From assembly GCF_022601975.1 (NCBI RefSeq), contig NZ_JAKVIR010000036.1, positions 1 to 56,129 on the forward strand: a stretch of DNA of 56,129 nucleotides. Reading direction: 5' to 3'. Position 1 is the stretch's first letter, and the number at the start of each line of letters is the position of its first letter. Under the pieces are notes generated by a model. The model did no database searches, was not told where the DNA came from, and saw only the letters and a list, made by a program, of their open reading frames with translations. The position numbers and the translations under genes are program-made. Shown here in pieces: positions 7,263 through 15,637 of the stretch. This stretch comes from Pontibacter sp. E15-1. Lineage in GTDB: Bacteria > Bacteroidota > Bacteroidia > Cytophagales > Hymenobacteraceae.

Positions 7263-8018
7263 ATGAAATTACGCTGTATGATCGTGGATGATGAGCCGCT
7301 GGCGCTGGATGTGCTGGAGACTTTCATCGCGCGCCTGGACAATCTGGAACTGGTATGCCGCTGCCACAATGCGGTGGAGGCGTATAACTGCCTGCAAAGC
7401 GAGCAGATAGACGTCATGTTCCTGGATATCCAGATGCCCAGGCTCACGGGCATCGACTTCCTGAAGTCGTTGGCGCACCCGCCCAAGGTGATTTTTACCA
7501 CCGCTTACCGCGATTATGCGGTGGAGGGCTTTGAGCTGAACGTGGTGGATTACCTGCTCAAGCCCATTGCCTTCGAGCGTTTCCTGAAAGCGGTTTCGAA
7601 AGTGGCGGCACCTGAGCAACCGGCCCCCGTGGCCTCGTCGGCTACGCCACAAGCCGCCCAACCTGTCTCCAAGGCGAGCCCAGACTACAAAGAGGCCTTC
7701 ATCTACCTGAAATCTGATAAGAAAATGGTGAAGGTGCTGCTGGCTGATATTCTTTACATCGAGAGCCTGAAAGACTATATCCGGGTAAAGACGGAGACAA
7801 AGGAGATTATCTCATACCAGAAAATCAGTTTCCTGGAAGAAAAGCTCCCGGCGGGCAAGTTCCTGCGCATTCACCGTTCCTACATCGTGGCCCTCGACAA
7901 GATCCAGGCCTTCTCGGCCAGCGCTGTAGACATCGGCCAGGCCGAAATCCCGATCGGACGCTTCTACAAAACAGAGGTGTTGCAGGTCCTCAACCTCAAC
8001 AACCTGCTCGAAACCTAG
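7263..8018 (+). CDS. LytTR-family response regulator
   Basis: A 251-aa two-domain regulator. Residues 1-110 form a receiver domain with the acidic pair D9-D10, phosphoacceptor D55 (FLDIQMP), the T79/T80 switch and K100 (LLKPI). An Ala/Pro/Ser-rich linker (about 112-140) follows, then a LytTR DNA-binding domain (about 142-250) with YLKSDKKMVKVLLADILYIE, KDYIRVKTETKEI and LRIHRSYIVALDKI. It is the cognate partner of the LytS-like kinase just upstream. LytTR proteins bind paired direct repeats; I found no obvious target pair in its own promoter. Annotation is very sure; the regulon is unknown. Confidence 0.95.
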   Translation: MKLRCMIVDDEPLALDVLETFIARLDNLELVCRCHNAVEAYNCLQSEQIDVMFLDIQMPRLTGIDFLKSLAHPPKVIFTTAYRDYAVEGFELNVVDYLLKPIAFERFLKAVSKVAAPEQPAPVASSATPQAAQPVSKASPDYKEAFIYLKSDKKMVKVLLADILYIESLKDYIRVKTETKEIISYQKISFLEEKLPAGKFLRIHRSYIVALDKIQAFSASAVDIGQAEIPIGRFYKTEVLQVLNLNNLLET

Positions 8019-8023
8019 CCTTT

Positions 8024-8258
8024 TTAAATTATGAATTATGAATTAAAAATTAGAGATTGAGTGTATATGTATAGAAGTGGGGAAACTGTATACTTCCATC
8101 ACACTACCACTCGACCAATTTAATTATCAGAATTAGCGTTTAGTTTTATATGTATAGAAACGGCTATTGTGCCTTATTTCTAATTCTTAATTTCTAATTT
8201 TTAATTTGGCGAAGCACTACATTTCTAATTCGTAATTATTAACTCGTAATTCGTAATT
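8024..8258. repeat. AT-rich repeat cluster with inverted arms
   Basis: Both ends of this spacer are built from variations of the words TAATTCGTAATT / ATGAATTATGAATTA. A 14-bp exact inverted repeat (AATTAAAAATTAGA at 8041-8054 and its complement at 8193-8206) frames a middle part that carries TATATGTATAGAA twice as a direct repeat about 80 nt apart. It may be a non-autonomous element or an assembly of simple repeats. It ends only a few bases before the GTG start of the next gene. Confidence 0.6.
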
Positions 8259-8266
8259 CCCAAAAG

Positions 8267-9322
8267 GTGTATATCTCTAAAAAGAAGCTTTTTTATACCA
8301 TCTCGGGGCGTTTGCGGAAGTACCTGCACCACTACGACCGCGAAACGAAGCTGGCCCTGCGGTATGAGGACCTGCTGCATTACTCCGACGCCTATCCCTA
8401 CTTCGACAAAAAGGGCAAAGACACGCTGTGGGAATCCGTGATTTACGACCAGCATGCGCAGGAGGAACTTAAGACGGGGCTGGCCCAGATCTACGCGCTC
8501 CTCAAAACAGACGGCGACATGTCGGTGATGGAGCATGTGTTCGTGTCGCGGATCGACTACTGCACTTTTGGCAACTCCAGCCCCTTCCGGATACAGGTGG
8601 TGAATGAGCTAAACGATAACTACGATTATTTCTATGTGAAGCGGGCAGACGCATCCAGGGTGTATGGCCTGGAGCTGGAGCACATCCTCTCGCCGAGCCG
8701 CATCAATTACCTCGTGGACGGCGACACGCTGATAGAGGAGCATATTGCCGGCATACCCGGCGACGTGTTCATCAAAGAGTACCTGGAGCGGCCCAGCTCC
8801 AACAAAGTGCGGATCGCGAAGGAGTTTGTGAAGTTTAACGAGCGCTGCTTTATGCGCCTGCTCGGCGATATGCGCTCCTATAACTATGTGATCGACGTTA
8901 CCCCCGATTTTGAGGACGAGCAGTACCGCGTGCGCCCCATCGACTTCGACCAGCAGTCGTATGAAGGCCGGAAGCGGATGTATCTGCCGCAGTTTTTCAA
9001 GGAAAACAACCAGATGGTGGAGCTGGTGCAGCAGCTGCTAAAGCCCGAAACCATCAAGCAGTACCAGAACGAGGAGCGCACCCTCATGTTCCGCCGCCTG
9101 CGCGCGGCCCGCTACCGCCTGAAAGATCTGGTGGACTGCATGCGGCAGGACACGGTATCCACGCCCGAGAAAATCGAGGAGCTTCGGCTTGAGCTTGCCG
9201 CACACCATCGCTCCGAGGAGTTTATGGCCTGCCGCAACATGGGCGACCTGGTGCGCCTGCACCTGAAAACCGTGATTACGCGGGCTCCGGGAGAGGGTAA
9301 GCTGAGGTTAGGACATGTATAA
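8267..9322 (+). CDS. Conserved-looking protein, weak kinase-like motifs
   Basis: A soluble 351-aa protein with no signal peptide. The start is taken as GTG at 8267 because an in-frame stop lies at 8240 and the next ATG is far inside. I do not recognise a named family. The centre contains YLVDGDTLIEEHIAGIPGD and, at about residues 218-230, a phrase RPIDFDQQSYEGR followed by a helical C-terminus rich in Arg and Leu. The IDFD-type phrase after a conserved Asn/Asp-rich loop (RSYNYVIDV) recalls the metal-binding loop of kinase-like or HipA-like folds, but this is only a suggestion. It follows the LytTR pair on the same strand, separated by AT-rich repeats, so any functional link is uncertain. Confidence 0.7.
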   Translation: MYISKKKLFYTISGRLRKYLHHYDRETKLALRYEDLLHYSDAYPYFDKKGKDTLWESVIYDQHAQEELKTGLAQIYALLKTDGDMSVMEHVFVSRIDYCTFGNSSPFRIQVVNELNDNYDYFYVKRADASRVYGLELEHILSPSRINYLVDGDTLIEEHIAGIPGDVFIKEYLERPSSNKVRIAKEFVKFNERCFMRLLGDMRSYNYVIDVTPDFEDEQYRVRPIDFDQQSYEGRKRMYLPQFFKENNQMVELVQQLLKPETIKQYQNEERTLMFRRLRAARYRLKDLVDCMRQDTVSTPEKIEELRLELAAHHRSEEFMACRNMGDLVRLHLKTVITRAPGEGKLRLGHV

Positions 9323-9353
9323 ATTCTCTTTCAAAAGCCTAATTTATACATAC

Positions 9354-9731
9354 CTATAGCCGTTCCAGTGTGGTGCGGGTGCGTTCACTGTTCTGCAGGT
9401 TGCCGGTGTTTACGGTAGAGGCGGGCTCAAACATCAGCACTTCGGCTTCCTCGTTGGCCACCGGGCGGTGCTCCACGCCGCGCGGCACGATCAGAAACTC
9501 GCCCGGCTGCAGCGTCACTACTTTGTCGCGGAGGTGCATCTCAAACTTCCCCTTTATCACCATAAAAAACTCATCTTCGTGCTCGTGGTGGTGCCACTCA
9601 AAAGGGCCCCTAAACTTTGCCAGTTTTACCTGCTGGCCATTCAGCTCCCCGGCAACGCGCGGGTTCCAATGGTCGTGTATCTGATCGAATTTTTCGGCAA
9701 GCACTACTTTATCAATCGGTTGCTTCTCCAT
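9354..9731 (-). CDS. Single-domain cupin
   Basis: A 125-aa cupin_2 protein. Cupin motif 1 is seen as EWHHHEHEDEFFMVIKGKFE (about residues 45-64), giving the metal ligands H-x-H and E, and motif 2 as PGEFLIVPRGVEHRPV (about 76-92) with the last His ligand. The short N-terminal part IDKVVLAEKFDQIHDHW is typical of small cupins annotated near mannose-6-phosphate isomerase-like proteins. It probably binds a divalent metal in the cytoplasm. The substrate is unknown. It is transcribed divergently from the CxxC-protein gene and shares the 112-nt spacer with it. Confidence 0.88.
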   Translation of the reverse strand: MEKQPIDKVVLAEKFDQIHDHWNPRVAGELNGQQVKLAKFRGPFEWHHHEHEDEFFMVIKGKFEMHLRDKVVTLQPGEFLIVPRGVEHRPVANEEAEVLMFEPASTVNTGNLQNSERTRTTLERL

Positions 9732-9769
9732 ATGTCGGCAGTTTTATTTTGAAAATCTTGTTGTTTTTA

Positions 9770-9801
9770 TTTGGACTCGTTCTAAATAGGGGTTAGCTTT
9801 G
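9770..9801 (+). promoter_or_regulatory. Consensus Bacteroidota promoter
   Basis: TTTG at 9770-9773 and TAGCTTTG at 9794-9801, spaced by 20 nt, match the sigma-A-type consensus of the phylum. Start of transcription is expected near 9808, leaving a leader of about 35 nt for the gene at 9843. Confidence 0.7.
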
Positions 9802-9842
9802 TATATATAACCACCGCTGCTACAGCGAAGTTAGGAGAGAAG

Positions 9843-10190
9843 ATGACAACAGCCACTACCTTAGCCGAGATTTTTGTGTCCGATGCCGGAGCCGTGTACC
9901 AGTGCGACAGACGCAACCGTGTATTGATAGACTTTGCCGGACAACTGACCGTGCTGCGCGTAGACGCCTTCCTGCGCCTGAAGCGGGCAGTAGACCAAGT
10001 AGACCTCGAGGAGATGGCCCTGAGCACCTCCCGCGCCGATGTGGAGCTGATTGCGGTGTGCGGGTGCGAGCGCTGCTATGTGCTCACGCTGCCTGAGTTG
10101 TATGCTTTTAGAGAACTGTTGGCCGGGGCGAAGTTTTGCATGTCGCTCAACAGCGTGCTGCACGAGTGCCTCAGCGCCACTTTCGCCTGA
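9843..10190 (+). CDS. Small CxxC protein beside ferritin, unknown
   Basis: A 115-aa soluble protein I cannot assign to a family with certainty. It has five Cys residues, of which VCGCERC (about residues 75-81) forms a compact C-x-C-x-x-C cluster able to bind a metal or carry a disulfide. The region before it (IDFAGQLTVLRVDAFLRLKRAVD) and after it (LTLPELYAFRELLAGAKFCM) is mixed alpha/beta. It has its own consensus promoter and its own terminator, and lies 188 nt upstream of ferritin on the same strand, next to other iron-sulfur proteins. A role in iron or redox handling is a guess from the neighbours. Confidence 0.75.
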   Translation: MTTATTLAEIFVSDAGAVYQCDRRNRVLIDFAGQLTVLRVDAFLRLKRAVDQVDLEEMALSTSRADVELIAVCGCERCYVLTLPELYAFRELLAGAKFCMSLNSVLHECLSATFA

Positions 10191-10225
10191 TTTTCCTTTG
10201 ATATCCCGATTTTCTGCTTTTTTAC

Positions 10226-10253
10226 AGGCACAGCCATACCGCTGTGCCTTTTT
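10226..10253 (+). terminator. Intrinsic terminator
   Basis: A 9-bp stem AGGCACAGC / GCTGTGCCT with a 6-nt loop followed by a run of five T residues, 35 nt after the stop of the CxxC protein gene. Confidence 0.8.
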
Positions 10254-10378
10254 AATTTAGACTGTTTCCATATTTCGGACTGGCCTATACATGTTATGGT
10301 ATAAACTCGTAAATTAAGGTAGAAATAAAGATTCGCGCTGTTTAGTGTGCGTTAACTGATAACAAGTAGAACAACCTT

Positions 10379-10915
10379 ATGAAGGATTTACTGAGATTGA
10401 GAACATCCCTCACCGAGGAGATAGAGCGGGTGTTGAACGAGCAGATAAAGATGGAGGCGGAGGCGTCGGCAATGTATCTGGCCATGTCAAGCTGGTGCGA
10501 CCGCAACGGCTTTGACTTTAGCGCGGGGTACTTTAAAAAGCAGTCGGACGAGGAGCGGGAGCACATGTTGCGGCTCTTTAAGTATGTGTCAGACATGGGC
10601 GGCCGCGCGGTTTCCCCCAATATCGCAAACATACAGGTAGAGTATGATTCGTTTAAAAGTATATTTGAATTAGCCCTGCAGCAGGAAATTGCCGTCACCC
10701 AGTCGTTTAACCGTATGGCCGACAAATGCCAGAAGGAAAAAGACTACGTGACTTTCTCGTTCCTGCAGTGGTTCCTGAAAGAGCAGATAGAGGAAGAGTA
10801 TGTGGCCCGCCGCGCGCTGGAGCTGTTTGAGGTGATAGGCGAGGATGGCACCGGCCATTATGAGATTGACAAACGCGTACCGAAGATTACCTACGAAAAC
10901 ACTTACGAAGCTTAG
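10379..10915 (+). CDS. ftnA: Ferritin (non-haem iron storage)
   Basis: A 178-aa four-helix-bundle ferritin. Ferroxidase ligands are recognisable: an early Glu in the first helix (EEIERVLNEQIKMEAEASAMY), E-x-x-H in DEEREHMLRLF (helix two), and further Glu residues in LQWFLKEQIEEEYVARRALE (helix four). SSWCDRNGFDFSAGYFKKQS between helices one and two is classic prokaryotic FtnA. It stores iron as a mineral core in a 24-mer shell and protects against Fenton chemistry. The C-terminal extension (VPKITYENTYEA) is short. It is a single gene with a strong bidirectional terminator directly behind it. Confidence 0.96.
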   Translation: MKDLLRLRTSLTEEIERVLNEQIKMEAEASAMYLAMSSWCDRNGFDFSAGYFKKQSDEEREHMLRLFKYVSDMGGRAVSPNIANIQVEYDSFKSIFELALQQEIAVTQSFNRMADKCQKEKDYVTFSFLQWFLKEQIEEEYVARRALELFEVIGEDGTGHYEIDKRVPKITYENTYEA

Positions 10916-10940
10916 TAAAAGGATAGTATAGGCAAGAGGC

Positions 10941-10975
10941 AAAACGCCTTTGGGTAAAACCAAAGGCGTTTTTGT
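10941..10975. terminator. Bidirectional terminator between ferritin and [2Fe-2S] gene
   Basis: A perfect 13-bp stem AAAACGCCTTTGG / CCAAAGGCGTTTT with a 6-nt loop, flanked by A residues on the left and T residues on the right, lies between two convergent genes and can stop both. Confidence 0.9.
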
Positions 10976-10977
10976 GT

Positions 10978-11265
10978 TTATCCGGGGCTGTTCCCAGTAT
11001 CAAGGATATTCTTCTGGAAGGCTTCCCTGGTCATGTGCTCCGTGGTCTGCGCGTACCAGGCGTTGTTGGGTTGCATGCACACCACCGGTGCAAAGTCGCA
11101 GCGGTCGGTGCACTCTGTTTTCACGATTTCCACTTCTTTTTTCAGCCCCATCTCTTTAATCATACCCCTGAAAAGCTTCGCGAGGTCTTTGCCGCCTTTC
11201 TTTTTGCACTTGCTGCCAGTGCATACATAGATTACTTTGTCAGGGGTATCAAAACTTTTGCTCAT
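10978..11265 (-). CDS. Thioredoxin-like [2Fe-2S] ferredoxin
   Basis: A 95-aa protein of the thioredoxin-like ferredoxin family (as in the NuoE C-terminus). The four cluster ligands are visible: IYVCTGSKCKKKGGKDLAKL supplies the first two Cys with C-x4-C spacing, and VKTECTDRCDFAPVVCMQP supplies the next pair. It would be a small cytoplasmic electron carrier or sensor. The C-terminal tail after MTREAFQKNIL is short, so it is a single-domain form. It is convergent with ferritin. Family sure; electron partners unknown. Confidence 0.88.
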   Translation of the reverse strand: MSKSFDTPDKVIYVCTGSKCKKKGGKDLAKLFRGMIKEMGLKKEVEIVKTECTDRCDFAPVVCMQPNNAWYAQTTEHMTREAFQKNILDTGNSPG

Positions 11266-11604
11266 ATCGGTTTTTACGGTATATGTATAGCTAAAGCGTA
11301 TTTTGATGAAAATAGTTTAGCGCAATGGGCAATCCCAATCCCGAAAATGCGAATGGGGGAGCCATACCTATACAAAATCTTGAGCACAGCGCTGTGGGTG
11401 TTTGTTCAAGCCTTCTCCTGCCGCACGGACAGGAATCGGCTTCCGGCTTTCCCGTCATCTGCCTGCCCGGCATGATTTTTTAGATTTTGAGCACAGGGTA
11501 AACTATAAGTATTCCTTTTGAGCAGGTATAAAAATACAGAAAGCTCCGGTTGTTTTCAGCCGGAGTTTTTTTGCTCAACTCCATTTATACATAGCCAACC
11601 ATTT
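11266..11604. other. Spacer with small palindromes, no gene
   Basis: I see no coding sequence. It holds a 12-bp palindrome CACAGCGCTGTG (11385-11396) and a hairpin at 11544-11565 (CTCCGG/CCGGAG core, loop GTTTTC-like) followed by seven T residues to 11572. The latter could end the minus-strand peptidase transcript (stop at 11605) only weakly, since its T-run is on the plus strand. Confidence 0.5.
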
Positions 11605-12468
11605 TCACACCTGATACACCTGCCGCGCCGGGTCCTGCTGCAGCAAGGTGGCCAATGCCTGATACAGGTCCGGGTGGTGCTGGCTGAAGTGGTGTGGGCG
11701 CTCAAAAAAAGACTCCGTGCTGACGGCGAAAAACTCGTGCTCGTCGTGGCAGGCCTGCAGACGCAGGAAGCCTTCCGGCTTTTGCTGGCGCAACTGCATC
11801 TCGTGTGCCGCCAGCTCGTTCCATTGCTGCAGGTGCGCGCTGTCCAGAAAGCCGTATTCATTGTTTTGGATGATGTTCTCGAAGTGAAGCGCGTGGGCCA
11901 TCTCGTGGAGCCCGAGGTTGAAGCCGTCCGTGCCGTTGCGGTAGCCTGACTCAAAATCCTTCCACGACAGCACAATGTAGCCCCGCATGTTCACCTCGCC
12001 GCAGTGGTAGCGTTTGGAGATGGTAGAGTAATAGCGGTCGGGGTATACCAGGATCTTGCTGAAATGCGACAAAAAAACCGGTGCCAGCCCGAACGTCAGC
12101 TGCACAGCGGCGGCGGCGATGCTTACCTCCATGGCTAACGTTACTTTGAAATGCCGACCCCGCGAGATAAACGTTTTCCGGAGCACGAAATCAGCCACGC
12201 GCCGCTCAAACCTGCGCCGCAGGTGAGGCGGCAGCGCGGCATAATACGCAGGTTGCTGCCGCTGCAGCATTTTTATATAAGGGCGAAAGCGCAGGAGCTT
12301 TACGCCATACTGGATCAGTTGCATGAGCATGAAAACCAGCAGCACCATCAGGAGCGCCTGCACGTGCGTTAGCTCTGCCAGCTCCAGCGAGCCGAGACCT
12401 GCGCTGTAGCGGATGCAAAAGGGTGGGAGTCGCCATCCAGCATCAGAAAGAAAAGAGAAGTTGGCCAA
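11605..12468 (-). CDS. MtfA-type zinc peptidase (M90)
   Basis: A 287-aa protein of the MtfA/DUF980 family, zinc aminopeptidases with the HExxH signature. The motif is read as GLHEMAHALHFEN near residue 185, giving two His ligands and the catalytic Glu; a later Glu in ESFFERP (about 250) may be the third ligand. Residues about 35-57 form a hydrophobic helix (ALLMVLLVFMLMQLIQYGVK), so this form is membrane-anchored, as is common in Bacteroidota, whereas Escherichia coli MtfA is soluble. LRRRFERRVADFVLRKTFI and LSWKDFESGYRNGTDGFNLG are family blocks. The start at 12468 is the longest option; an ATG at 12348 just before the helix is possible. The substrate is unknown. Confidence 0.88.
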   Translation of the reverse strand: MANFSFLSDAGWRLPPFCIRYSAGLGSLELAELTHVQALLMVLLVFMLMQLIQYGVKLLRFRPYIKMLQRQQPAYYAALPPHLRRRFERRVADFVLRKTFISRGRHFKVTLAMEVSIAAAAVQLTFGLAPVFLSHFSKILVYPDRYYSTISKRYHCGEVNMRGYIVLSWKDFESGYRNGTDGFNLGLHEMAHALHFENIIQNNEYGFLDSAHLQQWNELAAHEMQLRQQKPEGFLRLQACHDEHEFFAVSTESFFERPHHFSQHHPDLYQALATLLQQDPARQVYQV

Positions 12469-12627
12469 GGGGTATAAATTATGCTTCCTAAATATAGGCT
12501 TTTTTAGATTATGGACGTATGCTTAGCCATCTTGCATTGTTTATTATCTTTATAGGTAGCGTCTGTTTGATATTCGTCTTTTGAAAGCGAAATTCACGCA
12601 GGCGCTCGCCATACCTAACCCCAGAGC

Positions 12628-13314
12628 GTGAAGCTGAGCATCATCATACCCACTTACAACGAGGAAGCTGTTATCGGGCAGCTGCTGGGTTTTCTCCGTC
12701 AGCATGTCAGCGCGGGCACGGAGATCATCGTGGCCGATGGCGGAAGCACCGACGCCACCCGGCATATAGCCGAGGCGCAGGGCGCATGCGTGCTCCACTG
12801 CAAACGCAAGGGCCGCGGGCCCCAGATGAACGAGGGGGCAGCCGCCAGCACAGGGGAGGTGCTCTATTTTCTGCACGCCGACACGTTTCCGCCCCACGGC
12901 TTGGAGGCGCAGCTAAAGCAGGCCATTGCACAAGGGGTGGGCAGTGGCTGCTACCGCCTCCACTTCGATGACCAGCACTGGTTCCTGCGCCTGAATGCCT
13001 GGTTCACCCGCTTCGATCTTAACGCCATCCGGTTCGGCGACCAGAGCCTGTTTGTGCGTCGCGACGTGTTCTGGGCAATAGGAGGGTTTAACGAGCGGCT
13101 GCTGCTGTTGGAAGACCAGGAAGTGATTGGGCGGCTCCAGGAAAAGGCCCCTTTTGTGGTGCTGCCCCAGCAGGTGGTTACCTCTGCCCGAAAATATAGG
13201 GAGCTAGGGGTATACCGGCTGCAGGCGGGTTACTTCCTGATCTACGGTTTATACCGGCTGGGTGTGCCGCAGGGGAGGTTGGTTCGGATATACAAGTGGC
13301 TGCTGCGGGTATAG
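12628..13314 (+). CDS. TIGR04283-type family 2 glycosyltransferase
   Basis: A 228-aa GT-A fold glycosyltransferase. The start is GTG at 12628, because the family begins exactly at KLSIIIPTYNEEAVIGQLL. The nucleotide-sugar-binding Asp residues lie in IIVADGGSTDATRHIAE, followed by CKRKGRGPQMNEGAAASTGE and the DXD-like FLHADTFPPHG. The C-terminal part (FGDQSLFVRRDVFWAIGGFN, LLEDQEVIGRLQEK) is the acceptor side. The family is often found with radical-SAM genes in arsenosugar or unknown secondary pathways, but no such partner is here. The acceptor is unknown. Family sure. Confidence 0.9.
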   Translation: MKLSIIIPTYNEEAVIGQLLGFLRQHVSAGTEIIVADGGSTDATRHIAEAQGACVLHCKRKGRGPQMNEGAAASTGEVLYFLHADTFPPHGLEAQLKQAIAQGVGSGCYRLHFDDQHWFLRLNAWFTRFDLNAIRFGDQSLFVRRDVFWAIGGFNERLLLLEDQEVIGRLQEKAPFVVLPQQVVTSARKYRELGVYRLQAGYFLIYGLYRLGVPQGRLVRIYKWLLRV

Positions 13315-13485
13315 CTGGCTGCTTACGCTTTTTCTGGGCCTTCGCCGACAGGATAGCTACCGGGGGTATGGAATGGGATGCTCACGTGGCTGCTATTGGC
13401 GTAACCCTGGGGCATGGATGCAGTATTCCTCTTTAAATCCTGTCAGAAATATACTACCTTGAGCTCAGCAAAAACCAACAGACAT

Positions 13486-15558
13486 ATGAATAAAACATAC
13501 CTACTCTCTTTCCCGGCACTTGTTGCCGGCTTGCTTTCAGGGGGATGCACCTCCTCGGCCACCACGGAAAGCGTGGCTGGAGAAACCGTGGAAATGGAAA
13601 TAGGCCGGGGCCTGGAACTGGCGAACATGGATACCACCGCGGATCCCTGCGCAGACTTTTACCAGTACGCAAACGGCGGCTGGGTAAAGAACAACCCCAT
13701 TCCGGCCTCCGAGAGCCGTTGGGGGTCTTTCAACGAGTTGGCAGAGCGGAACAACGCGGTGCTGCGGGAACTCCTGCTGGAGGCCGCCTCCAACACCACT
13801 GCCCCTAGAGGAGCCCCGGCACAACTCATCGGTGACTTCTATGCCATGGGAATGGACTCCGTGGCGGCCAACAAGGCCGGTATCGCGCCGATAAAGCCTG
13901 AACTGGACAGAATAGCCGCCGTGAAATCGACGGATGACCTCATAAAGGTGGTAGCCGATGCGAAAACCAAAGGCATCAGCGGCTTTTTCAGCCTGTATGT
14001 GGGCCAGGACGACAAGGTGAGCACGCAGTATGCGCTGCAGGCGGGCCAGGGCGGCCTGAGCCTGCCCGACCGCGACTATTACCTAAAGGACGACGAACGC
14101 TCCAAGACCATCCGCACCGCCTACGCAACCCACCTCCAGAACATGTTTCAGCTGCTGGGCGATGATGTGACTGTGGCACAGAAGAAAGCGGAGACGGTGA
14201 TGCGCATCGAAACCAGGTTGGCCCAGGCCTCCAAGGCCCGCGTAGACCTGCGCGACCCCTACGCCAACTACAACAAGATGACGCTGCAGGAGTTTGCCAA
14301 GCAAAACCCCAATCTGAAAGTAAGCCAGCTCCTGACAGGTATGGGCGCGCAGGCGGCCAAAGAGGTGATCGTGGGGCAGCCAGCCTTTTTCAAAGAGCTC
14401 GACGGCATGTTCAAGAGCATCCCGCTCCAGGACTGGAAAACATACACGCAGTGGCACCTGGCCCGCACGGCAGCACCCTACCTGAGCGACGATTTCGTGC
14501 AGGAGAACTTCAACTTCTACGGAAAGGCCCTGAGCGGCGCGAAAGAGATACAGCCGCGCTGGAAGCGTGCCCTGCGCGCCACAGACAGTGCCCTGGGTGA
14601 GGCCCTGGGACAGCTGTATGTAGAGAAGACCTTCTCGCCGGAAGCAAAGCAGAAAGCCCTGGACATGGTGAACAACCTGCAGGAGGCTTTCCGGGAGCAC
14701 GTGCGCGACCTCGACTGGATGAGTGAGGAGACGAAAGCCCAGGCCCTGCAGAAGCTGAGTGCCTTCGCCGTGAAGATCGGATACCCGGACAAGTGGAAAG
14801 ACTACCAGGGCCTGGAGATTAGCCGCGACTCGTATTTCACCAACGTGATGCGCGCCAGCCAGTTCGCCTTCCGCGACAACATCGGCAAGATTGGCAAGCC
14901 CGTAGACCGCACCGAGTGGTTCATGTCTACGCCTACGGTAAACGCCTACTACAACCCAAGCATGAATGAGATCGTGTTTCCGGCGGGCATCATGCAGCCT
15001 CCGTTCTTCGACCCGGAAGCGGATGACGCGGTGAACTACGGCGGTATGGGAGCCGTGATTGGGCACGAGCTGACGCATGGTTTCGACGACCAGGGCGCGA
15101 AGTACGACTACGAGGGCAACCTGAAAGACTGGTGGTCGGCCTCAGACTTGGAGCAGTTTAACGCCCGCGCCGATGCGGTGGCCAACCAGTATGACCAGTA
15201 CACCGTGCTGGATAACCTGCACGTAAACGGAAAACTGACGCTGGGCGAGAACATCGCCGACATCGGGGGACTCAATATCGCCTATACCGCCCTGCAGAAA
15301 GCGTTGGAGAAGAAGAACCCCGGCAAGATTAACGGGCTTACCCCCGAACAGCGGTTCTTCCTGGCCTGGGCCCAGATCTGGCGCGTGAACATGCGCGATG
15401 AGGCGCAGAACCAGCAGATTATGACAGACCCGCACTCGCCAGGCCGCTTCCGTACCAACGGACCGGTGTCTAACATGCCGCAGTTCTACGAGGCTTTCGG
15501 CTGTGAGCAGAATGACCCGATGGTGAAAGGCGACGACAAGCGCATCAAAATCTGGTAA
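13486..15558 (+). CDS. M13 family zinc endopeptidase lipoprotein
   Basis: About 690 aa from the ATG at 13486; a longer frame from 13414 adds 24 residues that precede the signal peptide and is unlikely. The N-terminus is a lipoprotein signal (LLSGGCTSS, lipidated Cys about residue 21), so it is anchored in the envelope. The M13 fold is complete: the N-terminal DPCADFYQYANGGWVKNNPIP block, the substrate-binding NAYYNPSMNEIVFPAGIMQP, the zinc motif H527-E528-x-x-H531 (VIGHELTHGFDDQG), E588-N-x-x-D592 (ENIADIGG) and the C-terminal FRTNGPVSNMPQFYEAFGC. Family members cut peptides of up to about 40 residues. A very long hairpin follows. GGTATA hexamers are nearly absent from this gene. Confidence 0.96.
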   Translation: MNKTYLLSFPALVAGLLSGGCTSSATTESVAGETVEMEIGRGLELANMDTTADPCADFYQYANGGWVKNNPIPASESRWGSFNELAERNNAVLRELLLEAASNTTAPRGAPAQLIGDFYAMGMDSVAANKAGIAPIKPELDRIAAVKSTDDLIKVVADAKTKGISGFFSLYVGQDDKVSTQYALQAGQGGLSLPDRDYYLKDDERSKTIRTAYATHLQNMFQLLGDDVTVAQKKAETVMRIETRLAQASKARVDLRDPYANYNKMTLQEFAKQNPNLKVSQLLTGMGAQAAKEVIVGQPAFFKELDGMFKSIPLQDWKTYTQWHLARTAAPYLSDDFVQENFNFYGKALSGAKEIQPRWKRALRATDSALGEALGQLYVEKTFSPEAKQKALDMVNNLQEAFREHVRDLDWMSEETKAQALQKLSAFAVKIGYPDKWKDYQGLEISRDSYFTNVMRASQFAFRDNIGKIGKPVDRTEWFMSTPTVNAYYNPSMNEIVFPAGIMQPPFFDPEADDAVNYGGMGAVIGHELTHGFDDQGAKYDYEGNLKDWWSASDLEQFNARADAVANQYDQYTVLDNLHVNGKLTLGENIADIGGLNIAYTALQKALEKKNPGKINGLTPEQRFFLAWAQIWRVNMRDEAQNQQIMTDPHSPGRFRTNGPVSNMPQFYEAFGCEQNDPMVKGDDKRIKIW

Positions 15559-15581
15559 ACCGGACCTTGGTTATACATGTC

Positions 15582-15637
15582 ACCTATACATAGAAAGGGG
15601 CCGCAGACGATTCTGCGGCCCCTTTCTATGTATAGGT
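15582..15637. terminator. 26-bp perfect hairpin between convergent genes
   Basis: The left arm 15582-15607 and right arm 15612-15637 are perfectly complementary over 26 bp with a 4-nt loop (CGAT). The core is GAAAGGGGCCGCAGA and the feet are CCTATACATA / TATGTATAGG. There is no U-tract. The position, 24 nt after the M13 stop and 110 nt before the convergent cyclophilin stop, suggests a bidirectional end signal or RNase-resistant 3' structure. Confidence 0.75.

Noticed and set aside
14083..15078. 331-aa open frame antisense to the M13 peptidase
   Set aside because: Shadow of a well-supported gene; no domain visible.
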